A stretch of 64,000 nt of DNA from Curtobacterium caseinilyticum (GTDB lineage: Bacteria; Actinomycetota; Actinomycetes; Actinomycetales; Microbacteriaceae), in the NCBI RefSeq assembly GCF_030363035.1, contig NZ_JAUCMN010000004.1, positions 248,001 to 312,000 on the forward strand, written 5' to 3'. Positions 8,387 through 16,625 of this stretch are shown here, in pieces. The translations under genes and the position numbers were made by a program. The notes beneath the pieces were generated by a model. The model had not been told where the DNA came from, did no database searches, and saw only the letters and a program-made list of their open reading frames with translations. How positions within the stretch are numbered: position 1 is the stretch's first letter; each line of letters begins with the position of its first letter.

Positions 8387-9319
8387 ATGATCGCGGTGAA
8401 CGGCCCGGCGGTCGTCGCAGACGACGTCTCGATCGAGTACCGGGGCGTGCGCGGCGCGGCCCCGATCCGAGCGGTCGACGGCGTGAGCCTGACCGTCCGA
8501 CAGGGCGAGATCCTGGCGCTCCTCGGCGAGTCCGGGTCCGGCAAGTCGACCTTCGCCGCCGCGATCGCGGGGCAGCTCGGCGCCACCGGCGAGGGCGAGG
8601 GTGCGCATCGACGCCACATCGCCGGCGGTGAGCTCACGGTGCTCGGACAGAAGGTGCGCGGCCTCCGTCCCGCGTCGCGGAAGGCGCAGCGGCTGAGCGG
8701 GCGCATCGGGTACCTGCCCCAGGACGCCGCCGACCGGTTGAGCCCCGACCTGACGGTCGGCGAGGCGATCGCCGAGCCGATCTACGCACGCGACCGCCGC
8801 TTCGACCGCAAGGAGGCCGGGCTCATCGTCGCCCGGCTGGTCGACGCCGTGCACCTCCCGCTCGGGGTGATGCGCCTCAACACGTGGGAGCTGTCGAGCG
8901 GACAGCGGCAGCGCGTCGCCCTGGCCCGGGCCCTCGTGCTCGAGCCGCAGCTGCTCGTGGCCGACGAACCGGCGCGCGGCGTCGACGTGCTCGTGCGGCA
9001 GTCCGTGCTCGAGGCGCTCGCGAACCTGCAGGTGGGGCGCCAGTTCTCCGCCGTCGTGGTGTCGAGCGACCTCCGGGAGGCCCGTGCGCTCGCGGACCGC
9101 GTCGCCGTGATGGCCGAGAGCCGCCTGGTCGGCCTCGGCACCTTCGACGAGGTCCTCGACAACCCACTCGACCCGTACGTGCGGACGCTCGCCGCGACCG
9201 CCGCCCGGCCCGTGAAGCGCCGCCCCGCCGCGCCGACCGCGCCCCGTCGGTCCTCGGCTCCGCGTCGCCCGGTCGGCGCGGGCACCGGGCCGCGCACTGA
9301 GCGACAGGAGAACGCATGA
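8387..9319 (+). CDS. Single-domain ABC transporter ATP-binding protein
   Basis: An ATPase of the peptide/nickel branch, 310 residues. It has GESGSGKS (47-54), an unusual signature LSSGQRQR, and the Walker B LLVADEPARGVDV, in which the usual D-loop SALD reads RGVD. The last 40 residues are Pro/Arg/Ala-rich and probably disordered. It lies beyond the terminator of the four-gene importer, so it has its own transcription unit with the dehydrogenase that overlaps it by 4 nt. No permease is attached; it may serve the upstream importer or work in regulation. Family is sure, role is not. Confidence 0.8.
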   Translation: MIAVNGPAVVADDVSIEYRGVRGAAPIRAVDGVSLTVRQGEILALLGESGSGKSTFAAAIAGQLGATGEGEGAHRRHIAGGELTVLGQKVRGLRPASRKAQRLSGRIGYLPQDAADRLSPDLTVGEAIAEPIYARDRRFDRKEAGLIVARLVDAVHLPLGVMRLNTWELSSGQRQRVALARALVLEPQLLVADEPARGVDVLVRQSVLEALANLQVGRQFSAVVVSSDLREARALADRVAVMAESRLVGLGTFDEVLDNPLDPYVRTLAATAARPVKRRPAAPTAPRRSSAPRRPVGAGTGPRTERQENA

Positions 9320-10326
9320 GCACCGGACCGACCGCTACCCGTGGGCACCGCGCCGTCGTCACCGACGCCGGCGCGCCCCTGCCCGTCGACCCGCCCGCGG
9401 CCGGTCCGGTCGCGGTCCTGCCCTCGGCGGCCGACCTGCACGTCGACGCGGTCCGCGACGCCGGCGGCACGGTGGGGCAGCTCGGCGACGACACCCGCGG
9501 CATCGTGTGGCTCGACGCCAGCGACCCCGACGGGCTCGAGGCCGCGCTGGCGCAGGCACCCGAGGTCGGCTGGGTGCAGCTGCCCTTCGCGGGTGTCGAC
9601 GCGTTCGCGCACCTGATCGAGGCGCACGGCGACCGCGTGCTCTTCACCTCGGCCAAGGGGGCGTACGCCGAGCCCGTGGCCGAGCACGCGCTCGCCCTGA
9701 CCCTCGGCACGCTGCGGGTCCTGCAGCAGCGCGCCCGCGCGACCTCGTGGGCGACCGAGCCCGAGGGCGTCTCGCTCTACGGGCGGAACGTCGTGGTGAT
9801 CGGCGCCGGCGGCATCGCGATCGAGTACATCCGACTCCTGGCTCCGTTCGAGGTGTCGGTGACCGTGGTCCGCCGGTCGTCCGACCCCGTGCCCGGTGCC
9901 GACCGCACCGTCACCACCGACGCCCTCGACGAGGTCCTGCCGGACGCCGACGTCGTCGTGGTCGCCGCTGCGATGACGTCCGGCACGGCGAAGCTCCTCG
10001 GGGAGCGGCAGTTCGGGCTCATGAAGCCCTCGGCGCGTCTGGTCAACATCGCCCGCGGGGGACTGGTCGACACCGACGCGCTCGTCGCGGCGTTGCGCGA
10101 CGGCACGATCGCCGCCGCCGGTCTCGACGTCACCGACCCGGAGCCGTTGCCGGACGGGCACCCGCTCTGGAGCGAACCCCGCGCGATCATCACGCCGCAC
10201 CAGGCGGACACACCGGACATGGTGGCGCCGCTGCTCGCCGAGCGGGTGCGGGCCAACACGGCCGCGTTCCTCGCCGGTTCGGGCGAGGGCTTCGTCGGCG
10301 TGGTGGACCCTGCTGCCGGGTACTGA
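9316..10326 (+). CDS. D-isomer-specific 2-hydroxyacid dehydrogenase
   Basis: NAD(P)-dependent interconversion of a 2-oxoacid and its D-2-hydroxyacid, 336 residues. The N-terminal 115 residues form the degenerate catalytic half. The nucleotide-binding half has VVIGAGGIAIEYI in place of the usual GxGxxG, then the catalytic triad in order: Arg in NIARGGLVD, Glu in DPEPLPDGHPLW, His in ITPHQ. It starts within the stop of the preceding ATPase gene (ATGA), so both are made together; the link between an ATPase and a hydroxyacid dehydrogenase is unexplained. The substrate is unknown. Confidence 0.85.
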   Translation: MSTGPTATRGHRAVVTDAGAPLPVDPPAAGPVAVLPSAADLHVDAVRDAGGTVGQLGDDTRGIVWLDASDPDGLEAALAQAPEVGWVQLPFAGVDAFAHLIEAHGDRVLFTSAKGAYAEPVAEHALALTLGTLRVLQQRARATSWATEPEGVSLYGRNVVVIGAGGIAIEYIRLLAPFEVSVTVVRRSSDPVPGADRTVTTDALDEVLPDADVVVVAAAMTSGTAKLLGERQFGLMKPSARLVNIARGGLVDTDALVAALRDGTIAAAGLDVTDPEPLPDGHPLWSEPRAIITPHQADTPDMVAPLLAERVRANTAAFLAGSGEGFVGVVDPAAGY

Positions 10327-10450
10327 TCGGCACATGGGCGGCCCTGTCCGTCGCGGCACGCCCGGGATGCGCGGACGATGCACGGAGCGGGTGCCGGGTG
10401 CTGCTATGCTGTTACCCGTTGTTCGCACGACATTCGCCAGCGGACAGTGA

Positions 10451-10523
10451 TCCTCGATAGCTCAATTGGCAGAGCAGCCGGCTGTTAACCGGCAGGTTGT
10501 TGGTTCGAGTCCAACTCGGGGAG
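10451..10523 (+). tRNA. tRNA-Asn (GTT)
   Basis: 73-nt cloverleaf. The acceptor arm pairs TCCTCGA with TCGGGGA, the discriminator is G, the anticodon stem GCCGG/CCGGC encloses CTGTTAA with anticodon GTT, and the T-loop is TTCGAGT. CCA is not encoded. Confidence 0.97.
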
Positions 10524-10528
10524 CGAGC

Positions 10529-10558
10529 AAGGCCCCCACCGTCCGCGGTGGGGGCCTT
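10529..10558 (+). terminator. Terminator of tRNA-Asn
   Basis: Stem AAGGCCCCCACC/GGTGGGGGCCTT with a 6-nt loop, followed by TCT, starting 6 nt past the tRNA. Confidence 0.85.
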
Positions 10559-10628
10559 CTGCGTTGCGGCGAGCCTGCGGCGTCGAGCCCTTGCGACGTG
10601 AGCCGACTCGGCCGCGAGTCTCGCCCAC

Positions 10629-10668
10629 GCGGACACCTTCGCGGTCCGGGAGCCGCGAAGGTGTCCGC
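10629..10668. repeat. Palindromic intergenic element, copy 1
   Basis: Perfect 16-bp inverted repeat (10629-10644 with 10653-10668) reading GCGGACACCTTCGCGG on its left arm, flanked by CGAG-rich arms. Related in sequence to the element at 17216-17296. Confidence 0.75.
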
Positions 10669-10721
10669 GGTGCCGAGGCTCGGGTTCCGGCCTTCGCAGG
10701 TTCGATGCGGGCGGAAGCTGT

Positions 10722-10727
10722 TAGCGT
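10722..10727 (+). promoter_or_regulatory. -10 box TAGCGT, leaderless
   Basis: Six nt before the GTG at 10734; fixes the start of the lipoprotein gene. Confidence 0.55.
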
Positions 10728-10733
10728 TCACAG

Positions 10734-11219
10734 GTGATCACCGTGCGACGAGCCCTCGCCACGGCGCTCGTCGTCCTCGGCGCCCTGGGCTTGAGCGCAT
10801 GCACGCCGGGGCCGTCCGAGCCCGAGGAGTCGCTCGACACCGCGACCGAGGCCGAGGTCTCGGCATCCGGCAGCGCGCCGATCGTCTTCGCGTTCGTCTG
10901 CCGCGGTGCTGACGGTGGGACGGCCGAGACGTACACGACCTACGCGGCCGTGTGGGAGGCGCAACGAGTCGACTGCCGTGCCGAGCGCATCACCGGGTCG
11001 GAGATGTCCGCGCAGCAGCGTGCCGCGGTCCGGGCGGCCGACGGTCGCGCGTCGCTCGAGGAGCTCGCCGCGACCTGCGCGGAGCGCGGAGCAGCACCGT
11101 GGCGCACGGCGGTCACCACGGCGGCACAGGCGGACCTGGCGGCCGGACTCGTCGCGTACTGCCCGGGACACCCGGACCTCGACCGCCTGCGCGACGCGTT
11201 GGCGACGTACCGGGGCTGA
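10734..11219 (+). CDS. Small lipoprotein of unknown function
   Basis: 161 residues with a basic N-terminus, a hydrophobic helix and the lipobox LSAC (Cys at about residue 23), then an acidic low-complexity linker (SEPEESLDTATEAE) and a globular part with three cysteines that could pair outside the cell. No family is recognised. It has its own leaderless promoter and no co-transcribed neighbour. It lies between tRNA-Asn and the convergent deformylase gene. Confidence 0.7.
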   Translation: MITVRRALATALVVLGALGLSACTPGPSEPEESLDTATEAEVSASGSAPIVFAFVCRGADGGTAETYTTYAAVWEAQRVDCRAERITGSEMSAQQRAAVRAADGRASLEELAATCAERGAAPWRTAVTTAAQADLAAGLVAYCPGHPDLDRLRDALATYRG

Positions 11220-11318
11220 GCCGCGCCGCGGCGATCCCCGTCGGCGCGACACGCTGGCGGCCCGTCGGAGCCGAGCCGCGCCTTCAGGCCGGCGTGACCC
11301 GGTGATCGAGCTGGCCGG

Positions 11319-11894
11319 TCAGCCCTCGGGGTGGTCGCGACCCGGCAGCCAGGACTGTCCCGGGCCGCCCCAGCTGCTCTTCCGGATCGCCTTGGCGACC
11401 TGCTTGGCGTAGGGGTGGCCGAGGCGGTCCGCGTACAGGTAGCCGTCCAGGTGGTCGTACTCGTGCTGGAAGATCCGGGCGAGCCAGCCGGACGCCTCGA
11501 CCTCGAAGGGCTCGCCGTGCTCGTCGACCGCGCGGAGCAGGACGCCCTCGGCGCGGCGGAGCGGGAAGCGCTCGCCCGGGATCGACAGGCAGCCCTCGGA
11601 CTCGTCGTCCTCGTCGAGCTCCTCGACCGACTCGGGCACCGGCGGGGTCGTCCAGAGGACCGGGTTCACCGCGACGCCGCGGTGCAGGACGTCGTCGTCG
11701 TCGGTCCACGAGTAGACGAACAGCCGCTTGCCGACGCCGACCTGCGGACCGGCGAGGCCGACACCAGGCGCCAGGTCCATCGTCTCGTACATGTCCTGCA
11801 CCAGCGTGCGGAGGTCGTCGTCGAACGCGGTGACCTCGGCTGCGCGCTCGTGGAGGACGGGTTCACCGGTGATGCGGATGGGGAGGACGGGCAT
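11319..11894 (-). CDS. def: Peptide deformylase
   Basis: Removes the N-formyl group from new proteins, using a bound divalent metal. The 191-residue protein has all three family motifs: GVGLAGPQ (44-51), EGCLS (Cys102 as metal ligand) and QHEYDH (His144, Glu145, His148). An acidic insertion EELDEDDESE precedes motif 2, and the C-terminal tail GPGQSWLPGRDHPEG is typical of actinobacterial deformylases. The ATG is set by TAACCT six nt upstream (11901-11906), so the mRNA is leaderless. It is divergent from the membrane protein gene at 11934. Confidence 0.96.
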   Translation of the reverse strand: MPVLPIRITGEPVLHERAAEVTAFDDDLRTLVQDMYETMDLAPGVGLAGPQVGVGKRLFVYSWTDDDDVLHRGVAVNPVLWTTPPVPESVEELDEDDESEGCLSIPGERFPLRRAEGVLLRAVDEHGEPFEVEASGWLARIFQHEYDHLDGYLYADRLGHPYAKQVAKAIRKSSWGGPGQSWLPGRDHPEG

Positions 11895-11900
11895 TCACCC

Positions 11901-11906
11901 AGGTTA
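11901..11906 (-). promoter_or_regulatory. -10 box TAACCT of def, leaderless
   Basis: Six nt before the def ATG on the minus strand. The divergent gene has its own box only 16 bp away, so both promoters share 39 bp. Confidence 0.55.
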
Positions 11907-11921
11907 TCCGGCGGGGACCGG

Positions 11922-11927
11922 TAGCCT
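11922..11927 (+). promoter_or_regulatory. -10 box TAGCCT, leaderless
   Basis: Six nt before the GTG at 11934. Confidence 0.55.
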
Positions 11928-11933
11928 CATCGC

Positions 11934-12845
11934 GTGACGACGGACCTGCCCATCCCGGACGCGGTCAACCTGACGCCGTTCCAGGCCCTGATGATCCCCG
12001 TCGCGCTCGTCGGCGCCGTCTTCCTGTCGCTCGGCGCGCAGTTCCAGAGCCGCGGGGTGCAGCGGGTCGAGGCGCGGCTGGGGCGGCAGTCGAAGGGCTT
12101 GTCCGTCCGCCACGTGGTCGCACTGCTCGGCAGCGGCTGGTGGGTGCTCGGCACGCTCATGCTCGGCCTCGCCGTCGTGCTCCAGCTCATCAGCATCACG
12201 AACGCCCCGCTCATCGTCGTGCAGCCGCTCGGTGCGGTCGCGCTCGTCATCACGACGTGGTTCTCGTCACGGTCGACCGGCGTCCCGCTCGGACAGCAGG
12301 CGCGCCGGGCGGTGTGGACGTGCATCGTCGGCGTCGGGATCTTCGTCGGCATCGCCGCCGTGGTCGGTCGCGAGAGCGCGATCACCCACGAGCAGCTCGT
12401 CACCATCCTCGTGGTCCTGGCAGTCGTGCTGGTGGCCGTGCTCCTGTCGTTCCGCTTCGCGGCGAAGCGGGCGAGCGCCATGTACTACATCGTCGGAGCG
12501 GGTGTGCTCTACGGCTTCGTCGCGACCCTGGCCAAGGTCGTGCTCAACCGCCTCCTGCACGGCACGTTCGACTGGCTGACCGCGATCGCCGTCGTCGGCG
12601 TGCTCGTGGCGGCGGCGCTCGGCGGGTACTTCGTGCAGAACGCGTACTCGAGCGGGTCAGCCGACCTCGTGATCGCGGGCCTCACCGTCATCGACCCGAT
12701 CGTCGCCGTCGGCATCGGTGTCATCGTGCTCGGTGAGGCTGCGGGGGCGCCGTGGATCGCCGTCGTCGGGTTCCTCGTGGCGGCGGTGATCGCGATCACG
12801 GGGGTCTTCCTGCTCGCGAAGCACCACCCGCAGACCAGGAGCTGA
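11934..12845 (+). CDS. DMT-superfamily multi-helix membrane protein
   Basis: 303 residues forming about nine or ten membrane helices, with the internal two-fold repeat of drug/metabolite transporters. Features include QSRGVQR after helix 1 and the paired-helix region NAYSSGSADLVIAGLTVIDPIVAVGIGVIVLGE, here cited only by its ends (about residues 236-268), which resembles actinobacterial EamA/NIPA-like permeases. Substrate unknown. It starts at GTG 11934 behind a leaderless promoter. A weak hairpin at 12863-12885 follows it. Confidence 0.75.
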   Translation: MTTDLPIPDAVNLTPFQALMIPVALVGAVFLSLGAQFQSRGVQRVEARLGRQSKGLSVRHVVALLGSGWWVLGTLMLGLAVVLQLISITNAPLIVVQPLGAVALVITTWFSSRSTGVPLGQQARRAVWTCIVGVGIFVGIAAVVGRESAITHEQLVTILVVLAVVLVAVLLSFRFAAKRASAMYYIVGAGVLYGFVATLAKVVLNRLLHGTFDWLTAIAVVGVLVAAALGGYFVQNAYSSGSADLVIAGLTVIDPIVAVGIGVIVLGEAAGAPWIAVVGFLVAAVIAITGVFLLAKHHPQTRS

Positions 12846-12862
12846 CCCGCCGTCGGCCGTCC

Positions 12863-12885
12863 GGAGGCCGCGATGCCGGGCCTCC
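12863..12885 (+). terminator. Weak terminator hairpin
   Basis: GGAGGCC/GGCCTCC, 7 bp with a 9-nt loop, 17 bp past the DMT gene. Confidence 0.5.
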
Positions 12886-12887
12886 GC

Positions 12888-12940
12888 GGGTCCTCGGCGG
12901 GTGTTCCGCGGGTCCTCCACGGGTCCTCCGTTGGTCCTCC
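12888..12940 (+). repeat. Four short direct repeats of GGGTCCTC
   Basis: GGGTCCTC at 12888, 12910 and 12921 and TGGTCCTC at 12932, in the leader before the glycosyltransferase gene. Confidence 0.6.
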
Positions 12941-13022
12941 GCGGGGCGGACGCGTCCTCGCGGGACCGTGCGGTACCGTCGAGGACCGACCAGCAACCGC
13001 CCACGAGAGGACGACGCCAGCC

Positions 13023-14234
13023 GTGTCAGAGGACGCCAGCACCGCCACCGCCGACGCGACGGGTGCGACGGGCGGGTCCCGGCCGTTGCGCGTGATGATC
13101 GCCGCGGACACCTTCCCGCCCGACGTCAACGGCGCCGCCACGTTCGCCGAGCAGCTCGCGGTCGGCCTCGCCGAGCGCGGACACGAGGTCCACGTCGTCG
13201 CCCCCGCGTCGAGCGCCCACCACGGCACCTTCGACGAGGAGCACCGCGGTGTCACGCTCACCGTGCACCGGCTGAAGTCGTACAAGTGGCCGTGGCACGC
13301 CTGGCTCCGGTTCGTGTGGCCGTGGAGCGTCCGGAAGTGGACGGGCCCGATCCTCGACGCGGTGCAGCCCGACGTGCTCCACATCCAGTCGCACATCGTG
13401 ATCGGCCGGGGCATCGTGCACGAGGCCCACGAGCGCGGCATCCGGATCATCGGCACGAACCACTTCATGCCCGAGAACCTGCTCGAGTACGTGCCGTTCG
13501 GACGGCGCACCCTGCCGATCGCGTTGAAGATCGCGTGGAACGACGCCGCGAAGACGTACCGGCTGGCCGACGCGATCACGACCCCGACGGTCCTCGCCGC
13601 CGACTACCTCCGCGAGGCCATCGCCGGACAGCAGGTCCTCGCGATCTCGTGCGGCATCGACGCCTCCCGGTACGTGGCACGCACCGGCCGCCCCGCGAAC
13701 AACGACATCGTCTTCGTCGGACGCGTCGCGCCGGAGAAGAACCTCGACCTCCTCGTCCGTGCACTGCCGCTGCTGCCGGCGGGTCTCGACGCGCACCTGA
13801 CCATCGTGGGCGGCGGCGAGATGATCCCGAAGCTCACCGCGCTCGTGCACGAACTCGGCCTCGACGGCCGGGTGCGGTTCGCCGGCTTCGTCTCCGACGA
13901 GGCGAAGCGCGACGCCCTGACGAACGGCACCGTGTTCGCGATGCCGTCGACCGCGGAGCTGCAGAGCATCTCGTCGCTCGAGGCGATGGCGTCCGGGCTG
14001 CCCGTGGTCGCGGCGGACTCGATGGCGCTCCCGCACCTCATCGACGGCAACGGGTACCTCTTCACGCCCGGCGACGTGCAGGACCTCGCGGCGAAGCTCA
14101 CGCAGGTGCTCTCGGCGTCGGACGAGGACTACCAGGCGATGCGCGACCGCAGCCTGGCCATGATCGAGGCGCACGACATCAACCGCACGCTCGCCACCTT
14201 CGAGTCGCTGTATCGTGGGGAGTCGGTGGCCTGA
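13023..14234 (+). CDS. Family 4 glycosyltransferase
   Basis: Transfers a sugar from a nucleotide donor with retention of configuration. The 403-residue GT-B protein has an N-terminal Rossmann half beginning RVMIAADTFPPDVNGAA (the glycine-rich acceptor-side loop) and a C-terminal donor half with EKNLDLLVRALP and SLEAMASGLPVVAAD, the E-x7-E region of GT4. Resemblance is to actinobacterial PimB/MgtA-type mannosyl- or glucosyltransferases acting on lipids, but the acceptor cannot be told. GTG 13023 is chosen because GAGAGGA lies just before it; the frame is open upstream without start signals. It ends 13 bp before the tRNA. Confidence 0.85.
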   Translation: MSEDASTATADATGATGGSRPLRVMIAADTFPPDVNGAATFAEQLAVGLAERGHEVHVVAPASSAHHGTFDEEHRGVTLTVHRLKSYKWPWHAWLRFVWPWSVRKWTGPILDAVQPDVLHIQSHIVIGRGIVHEAHERGIRIIGTNHFMPENLLEYVPFGRRTLPIALKIAWNDAAKTYRLADAITTPTVLAADYLREAIAGQQVLAISCGIDASRYVARTGRPANNDIVFVGRVAPEKNLDLLVRALPLLPAGLDAHLTIVGGGEMIPKLTALVHELGLDGRVRFAGFVSDEAKRDALTNGTVFAMPSTAELQSISSLEAMASGLPVVAADSMALPHLIDGNGYLFTPGDVQDLAAKLTQVLSASDEDYQAMRDRSLAMIEAHDINRTLATFESLYRGESVA

Positions 14235-14247
14235 GGGTCCCCGACGA

Positions 14248-14321
14248 GGGGCGGTAGCCAAGCTGGTCAAGGCACTCGGCTCATAACCGAATGATCGCGG
14301 GTTCAAGTCCCGCCCGCCCTA
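14248..14321 (+). tRNA. tRNA with CAT anticodon (elongator Met or lysidine-type Ile)
   Basis: 74-nt cloverleaf. Acceptor GGGGCGG pairs with CCGCCCT through one G-T pair, discriminator is A, the T-arm is GCGGG-TTCAAGT-CCCGC, and the anticodon loop CTCATAA carries CAT. The top pair of the anticodon stem is a C-A mismatch. A CAT anticodon can be Met or Ile2; the sequence alone does not decide, but it lacks the C1-A72 type mismatch of initiator tRNA. Its 3' half is copied in the array that follows. Confidence 0.9.
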
Positions 14322-14336
14322 CAGTCCCCGAAACCA

Positions 14337-14520
14337 GCGGGTTCAAGCAGTCCACACCGCCGGCCCGCCCTACAGTCCACGAAACCAGCGGGTTCAAGCA
14401 GTCCAGACCGCCGGCCCGCCCTACAGTCCCCGAACCCAGCGGGTTCAAGCAGTCCACACCGCCGGCCCGCCCGTCGGTCCCCGAACCCAGCGGGTTCGAG
14501 CAGTCCAGAAAGGCTGGCCC
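14337..14520 (+). repeat. 51-bp tandem array derived from the tRNA 3' end
   Basis: Units start at 14337, 14388, 14439 and 14490, the last one truncated. Each begins GCGGGTTCAAGCAGTCC, whose first 11 bases are those of the tRNA T-arm, and the first two carry CCCGCCCTACAGTCC, the tRNA acceptor 3' strand with its downstream flank. The tRNA itself (from 14297) is the shorter founding copy, lacking 11 bp in the middle. The period is a multiple of three, so reading frames stay open through the array. Confidence 0.9.
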
Positions 14521-14524
14521 GCCC

Positions 14525-15652
14525 GTGCACCTGCCCAGGAAACGCGACGTCCCGGACGACCACAGCCCGACCCCCAACGTGACGTTCGAGACGACCCGGT
14601 CCGGGACCGGTGTGCGCGTCAACGCGTTCCGGATCGGGTTCATGGGTGCCCTCGGCGTGCTCATCGCGCTGCTCGCCGGATCGATCGTGCACCAGCTCAG
14701 CACGGTCCTGGTGTACATCGGCGTCGCACTCTTCCTCGCGCTCGGCATCGACCCGCTCGTCTCCTTCCTCGAACGCTTCATCCCACGCTGGTCCGCGATC
14801 ACGATCGTCGTCGTGGCGATCCTCGCCGCGTTCGCCGGGGTGGTGTTCGCCGTCGTCCCGATCCTGATCCAGCAGGCGACGAACCTGATCCAGAACTTCC
14901 CCGAGATCGTGCAGGACATCTCGCACCAGCAGTGGGTGCAGGACCTGTCGCGGCAGTTCGCCGGGTCGTTCGACATCAACCACTCGCTCGAGTCGCTGCA
15001 GTCCTTCGTCGAGGACCCGGGCAACCTGCTGAGCCTCGGCGGCGGCATCCTCGCCGTGGGCAACGGGATCCTGTCCGGGCTGACCGGCGCGGTCATCGTC
15101 ATCATCCTGATGCTCTACTTCCTCGCGTCGATGCGGGGCCTGAAGTCGATGGCCTACCGCTTCGTCCCGGCCTCGCGCCGCGAGAACTTCGTCGACGTCA
15201 GTGAGCAGATCACCCAGGCCGTCGGCCGCTACGTCGTCGGGCAGATCAGCCAGGCGCTCATCAACGGCATCCTCAGCCTGGTCTTCCTGCTCGTCATCGG
15301 CGCCCCGCTGCCGGTGCTGCTCGCGACCTTCGCCTTCCTCGGGTCGCTCATCCCGCTCGTCGGCACCCTCGCGGCAGCCGTCGTCATCTCGTTGCTCTGC
15401 CTGTTCGCGTCGCCGGCCACGGCCCTCGCCGCCGCGATCTACTACCTGGTCTACATGCAGGTCGAGGCGTACATCATCTCCCCGCGCATCATGTCGCGGG
15501 CGGTGCAGGTCCCCGGCGCCCTCGTGGTGATCGCTGCGGTCGCCGGCGGCACGATCGGCGGCGTGCTCGGCGCCCTGGTCGCCGTCCCGGCGGCCGCCTC
15601 GGTGATCATCATCGTCCAGAAGGTCATCTACCCCCGACAGGAGCAGGCGTGA
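14525..15652 (+). CDS. AI-2E family (PerM-type) membrane protein
   Basis: 375 residues with about eight membrane helices and a large central extracytoplasmic domain (residues roughly 110-180), as in AI-2E/UPF0118 proteins. These are annotated as autoinducer-2 exporters or Na+/H+ antiporters, with uncertain physiology. The frame is open back to 14291, inside the tRNA, because the 51-bp repeats contain no stop; that extension is rejected and GTG 14525, preceded by AGAAAGG, is taken as start. It overlaps the next gene by 4 nt (GTGA). Confidence 0.85.
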   Translation: MHLPRKRDVPDDHSPTPNVTFETTRSGTGVRVNAFRIGFMGALGVLIALLAGSIVHQLSTVLVYIGVALFLALGIDPLVSFLERFIPRWSAITIVVVAILAAFAGVVFAVVPILIQQATNLIQNFPEIVQDISHQQWVQDLSRQFAGSFDINHSLESLQSFVEDPGNLLSLGGGILAVGNGILSGLTGAVIVIILMLYFLASMRGLKSMAYRFVPASRRENFVDVSEQITQAVGRYVVGQISQALINGILSLVFLLVIGAPLPVLLATFAFLGSLIPLVGTLAAAVVISLLCLFASPATALAAAIYYLVYMQVEAYIISPRIMSRAVQVPGALVVIAAVAGGTIGGVLGALVAVPAAASVIIIVQKVIYPRQEQA

Positions 15653-16476
15653 CCGACGACCTCGCAGCGCACGTCGCCGGACGCGAGGCCTGGGCCCGCA
15701 GCGCACGCGGCCCCCTCGCCCTCGTGAACGCGCAGGTCGTCGACCGCCCGCAGCCGGTGTGGCCGGTGGCCGGGGAGTGGGCACCCGCGGTCGGGGGACT
15801 CACGGTGACCGCCACGAGCTCGGACGGCGTCGTCGTGGACGGTGACCCGGTGGACGGCACGGTCCTCGTCGCCGGCGACGCCTCGGTGGTGCCGTCCACG
15901 GTCGCGTTCCGCGACGGCCTGGCCGGCACCGTGCACGGCACCACCCTCCGCGTCTGGGACCCGGCATCCGACGCGATCGCACGGTTCGCGCGCATCGACC
16001 GCTTCGCGCCACGCCCCGGCGGTCTGGTCACCGTCGGCAGGTACGAACCCTGGTCCGGCCTGGAGGCACCCGGGCACCTCACCGACGCCGCCGGCGACCC
16101 GCTCCCCGTGGCGGGCACGATCGCGACCACCGTCGACGGGGCGGCCGTGCGCATGACCGCGGTGCGGTCCGCGCCGTTCCACGGCCGACCGCGACTGCAG
16201 CTCATCGTGCAGGACGCCACGAGTGCCCTGCCCGAGGACGACCCCGGCAGCTCGTACTCGATGGGGCGCTTCCTGTACCTGGACGAACAGACCGGCCTCG
16301 ACGCCTCGGGCGGCTCCGCGGCGGTCACCCTCGACTGGGAGCTGCTCGTGCTGCCGCCGTGCGCGTTCTCGTACCAGTACGCGTGCCCCGTCCCGCCGGA
16401 GGAGAACCGGCTGTCCGTGGCGATCACCGCGGGGGAGCGGCACCCGGTCGACGTGCGTGGCGCGGTCCTGCACTAG
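15649..16476 (+). CDS. DUF1684 family protein
   Basis: 275 residues, soluble. The C-terminal signature is CAFSYQYACPVPPEENRL followed by AGER, the conserved end of DUF1684, whose function is unknown. An N-terminal helical part (AGREAWARSARGPLALV) precedes a beta-rich core. A second DUF1684 protein at 50788 shares CAYTEHATCPLPPAENRL but differs elsewhere, so the genome keeps two lineages. Coupled to the AI-2E gene by a GTGA overlap. Confidence 0.85.
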   Translation: MTDDLAAHVAGREAWARSARGPLALVNAQVVDRPQPVWPVAGEWAPAVGGLTVTATSSDGVVVDGDPVDGTVLVAGDASVVPSTVAFRDGLAGTVHGTTLRVWDPASDAIARFARIDRFAPRPGGLVTVGRYEPWSGLEAPGHLTDAAGDPLPVAGTIATTVDGAAVRMTAVRSAPFHGRPRLQLIVQDATSALPEDDPGSSYSMGRFLYLDEQTGLDASGGSAAVTLDWELLVLPPCAFSYQYACPVPPEENRLSVAITAGERHPVDVRGAVLH

Positions 16477-16516
16477 GTCGCTCGGCACGGGTGTGGTGTT
16501 CCCAGCGCGGACGCTG

Positions 16517-16522
16517 CATAAT
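16517..16522 (+). promoter_or_regulatory. -10 box CATAAT for the DUF3145 gene
   Basis: CATAAT about 100 bp before GTG 16626, in a 149-bp gap. Unlike most promoters here it leaves a leader, and the gene has the ribosome binding site GGAGGA. Confidence 0.5.
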
Positions 16523-16625
16523 GGGCGTGTCCGCGAGGACATCACAATCAGATACCGAAGTTCCGACGCCGGGACTCCGCAGCACAGGTCGATGGGGAAG
16601 TCGCACCTGACGAAGCGGAGGAATC

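Noticed and set aside
6290..8854. 854-codon open frame on the minus strand
   Set aside because: Shadow of the double ATPase and the next ATPase gene; low-complexity translation.
14337..14520. CRISPR array
   Set aside because: Units are contiguous 51-bp copies with no unique spacers, and no cas genes are near.
14291..14524. N-terminal extension of the AI-2E protein made of 17-residue repeats
   Set aside because: It would start inside the tRNA anticodon/T-arm and has no start signal; the frame is open only because the 51-bp repeat has no stop. GTG 14525 with AGAAAGG is better.
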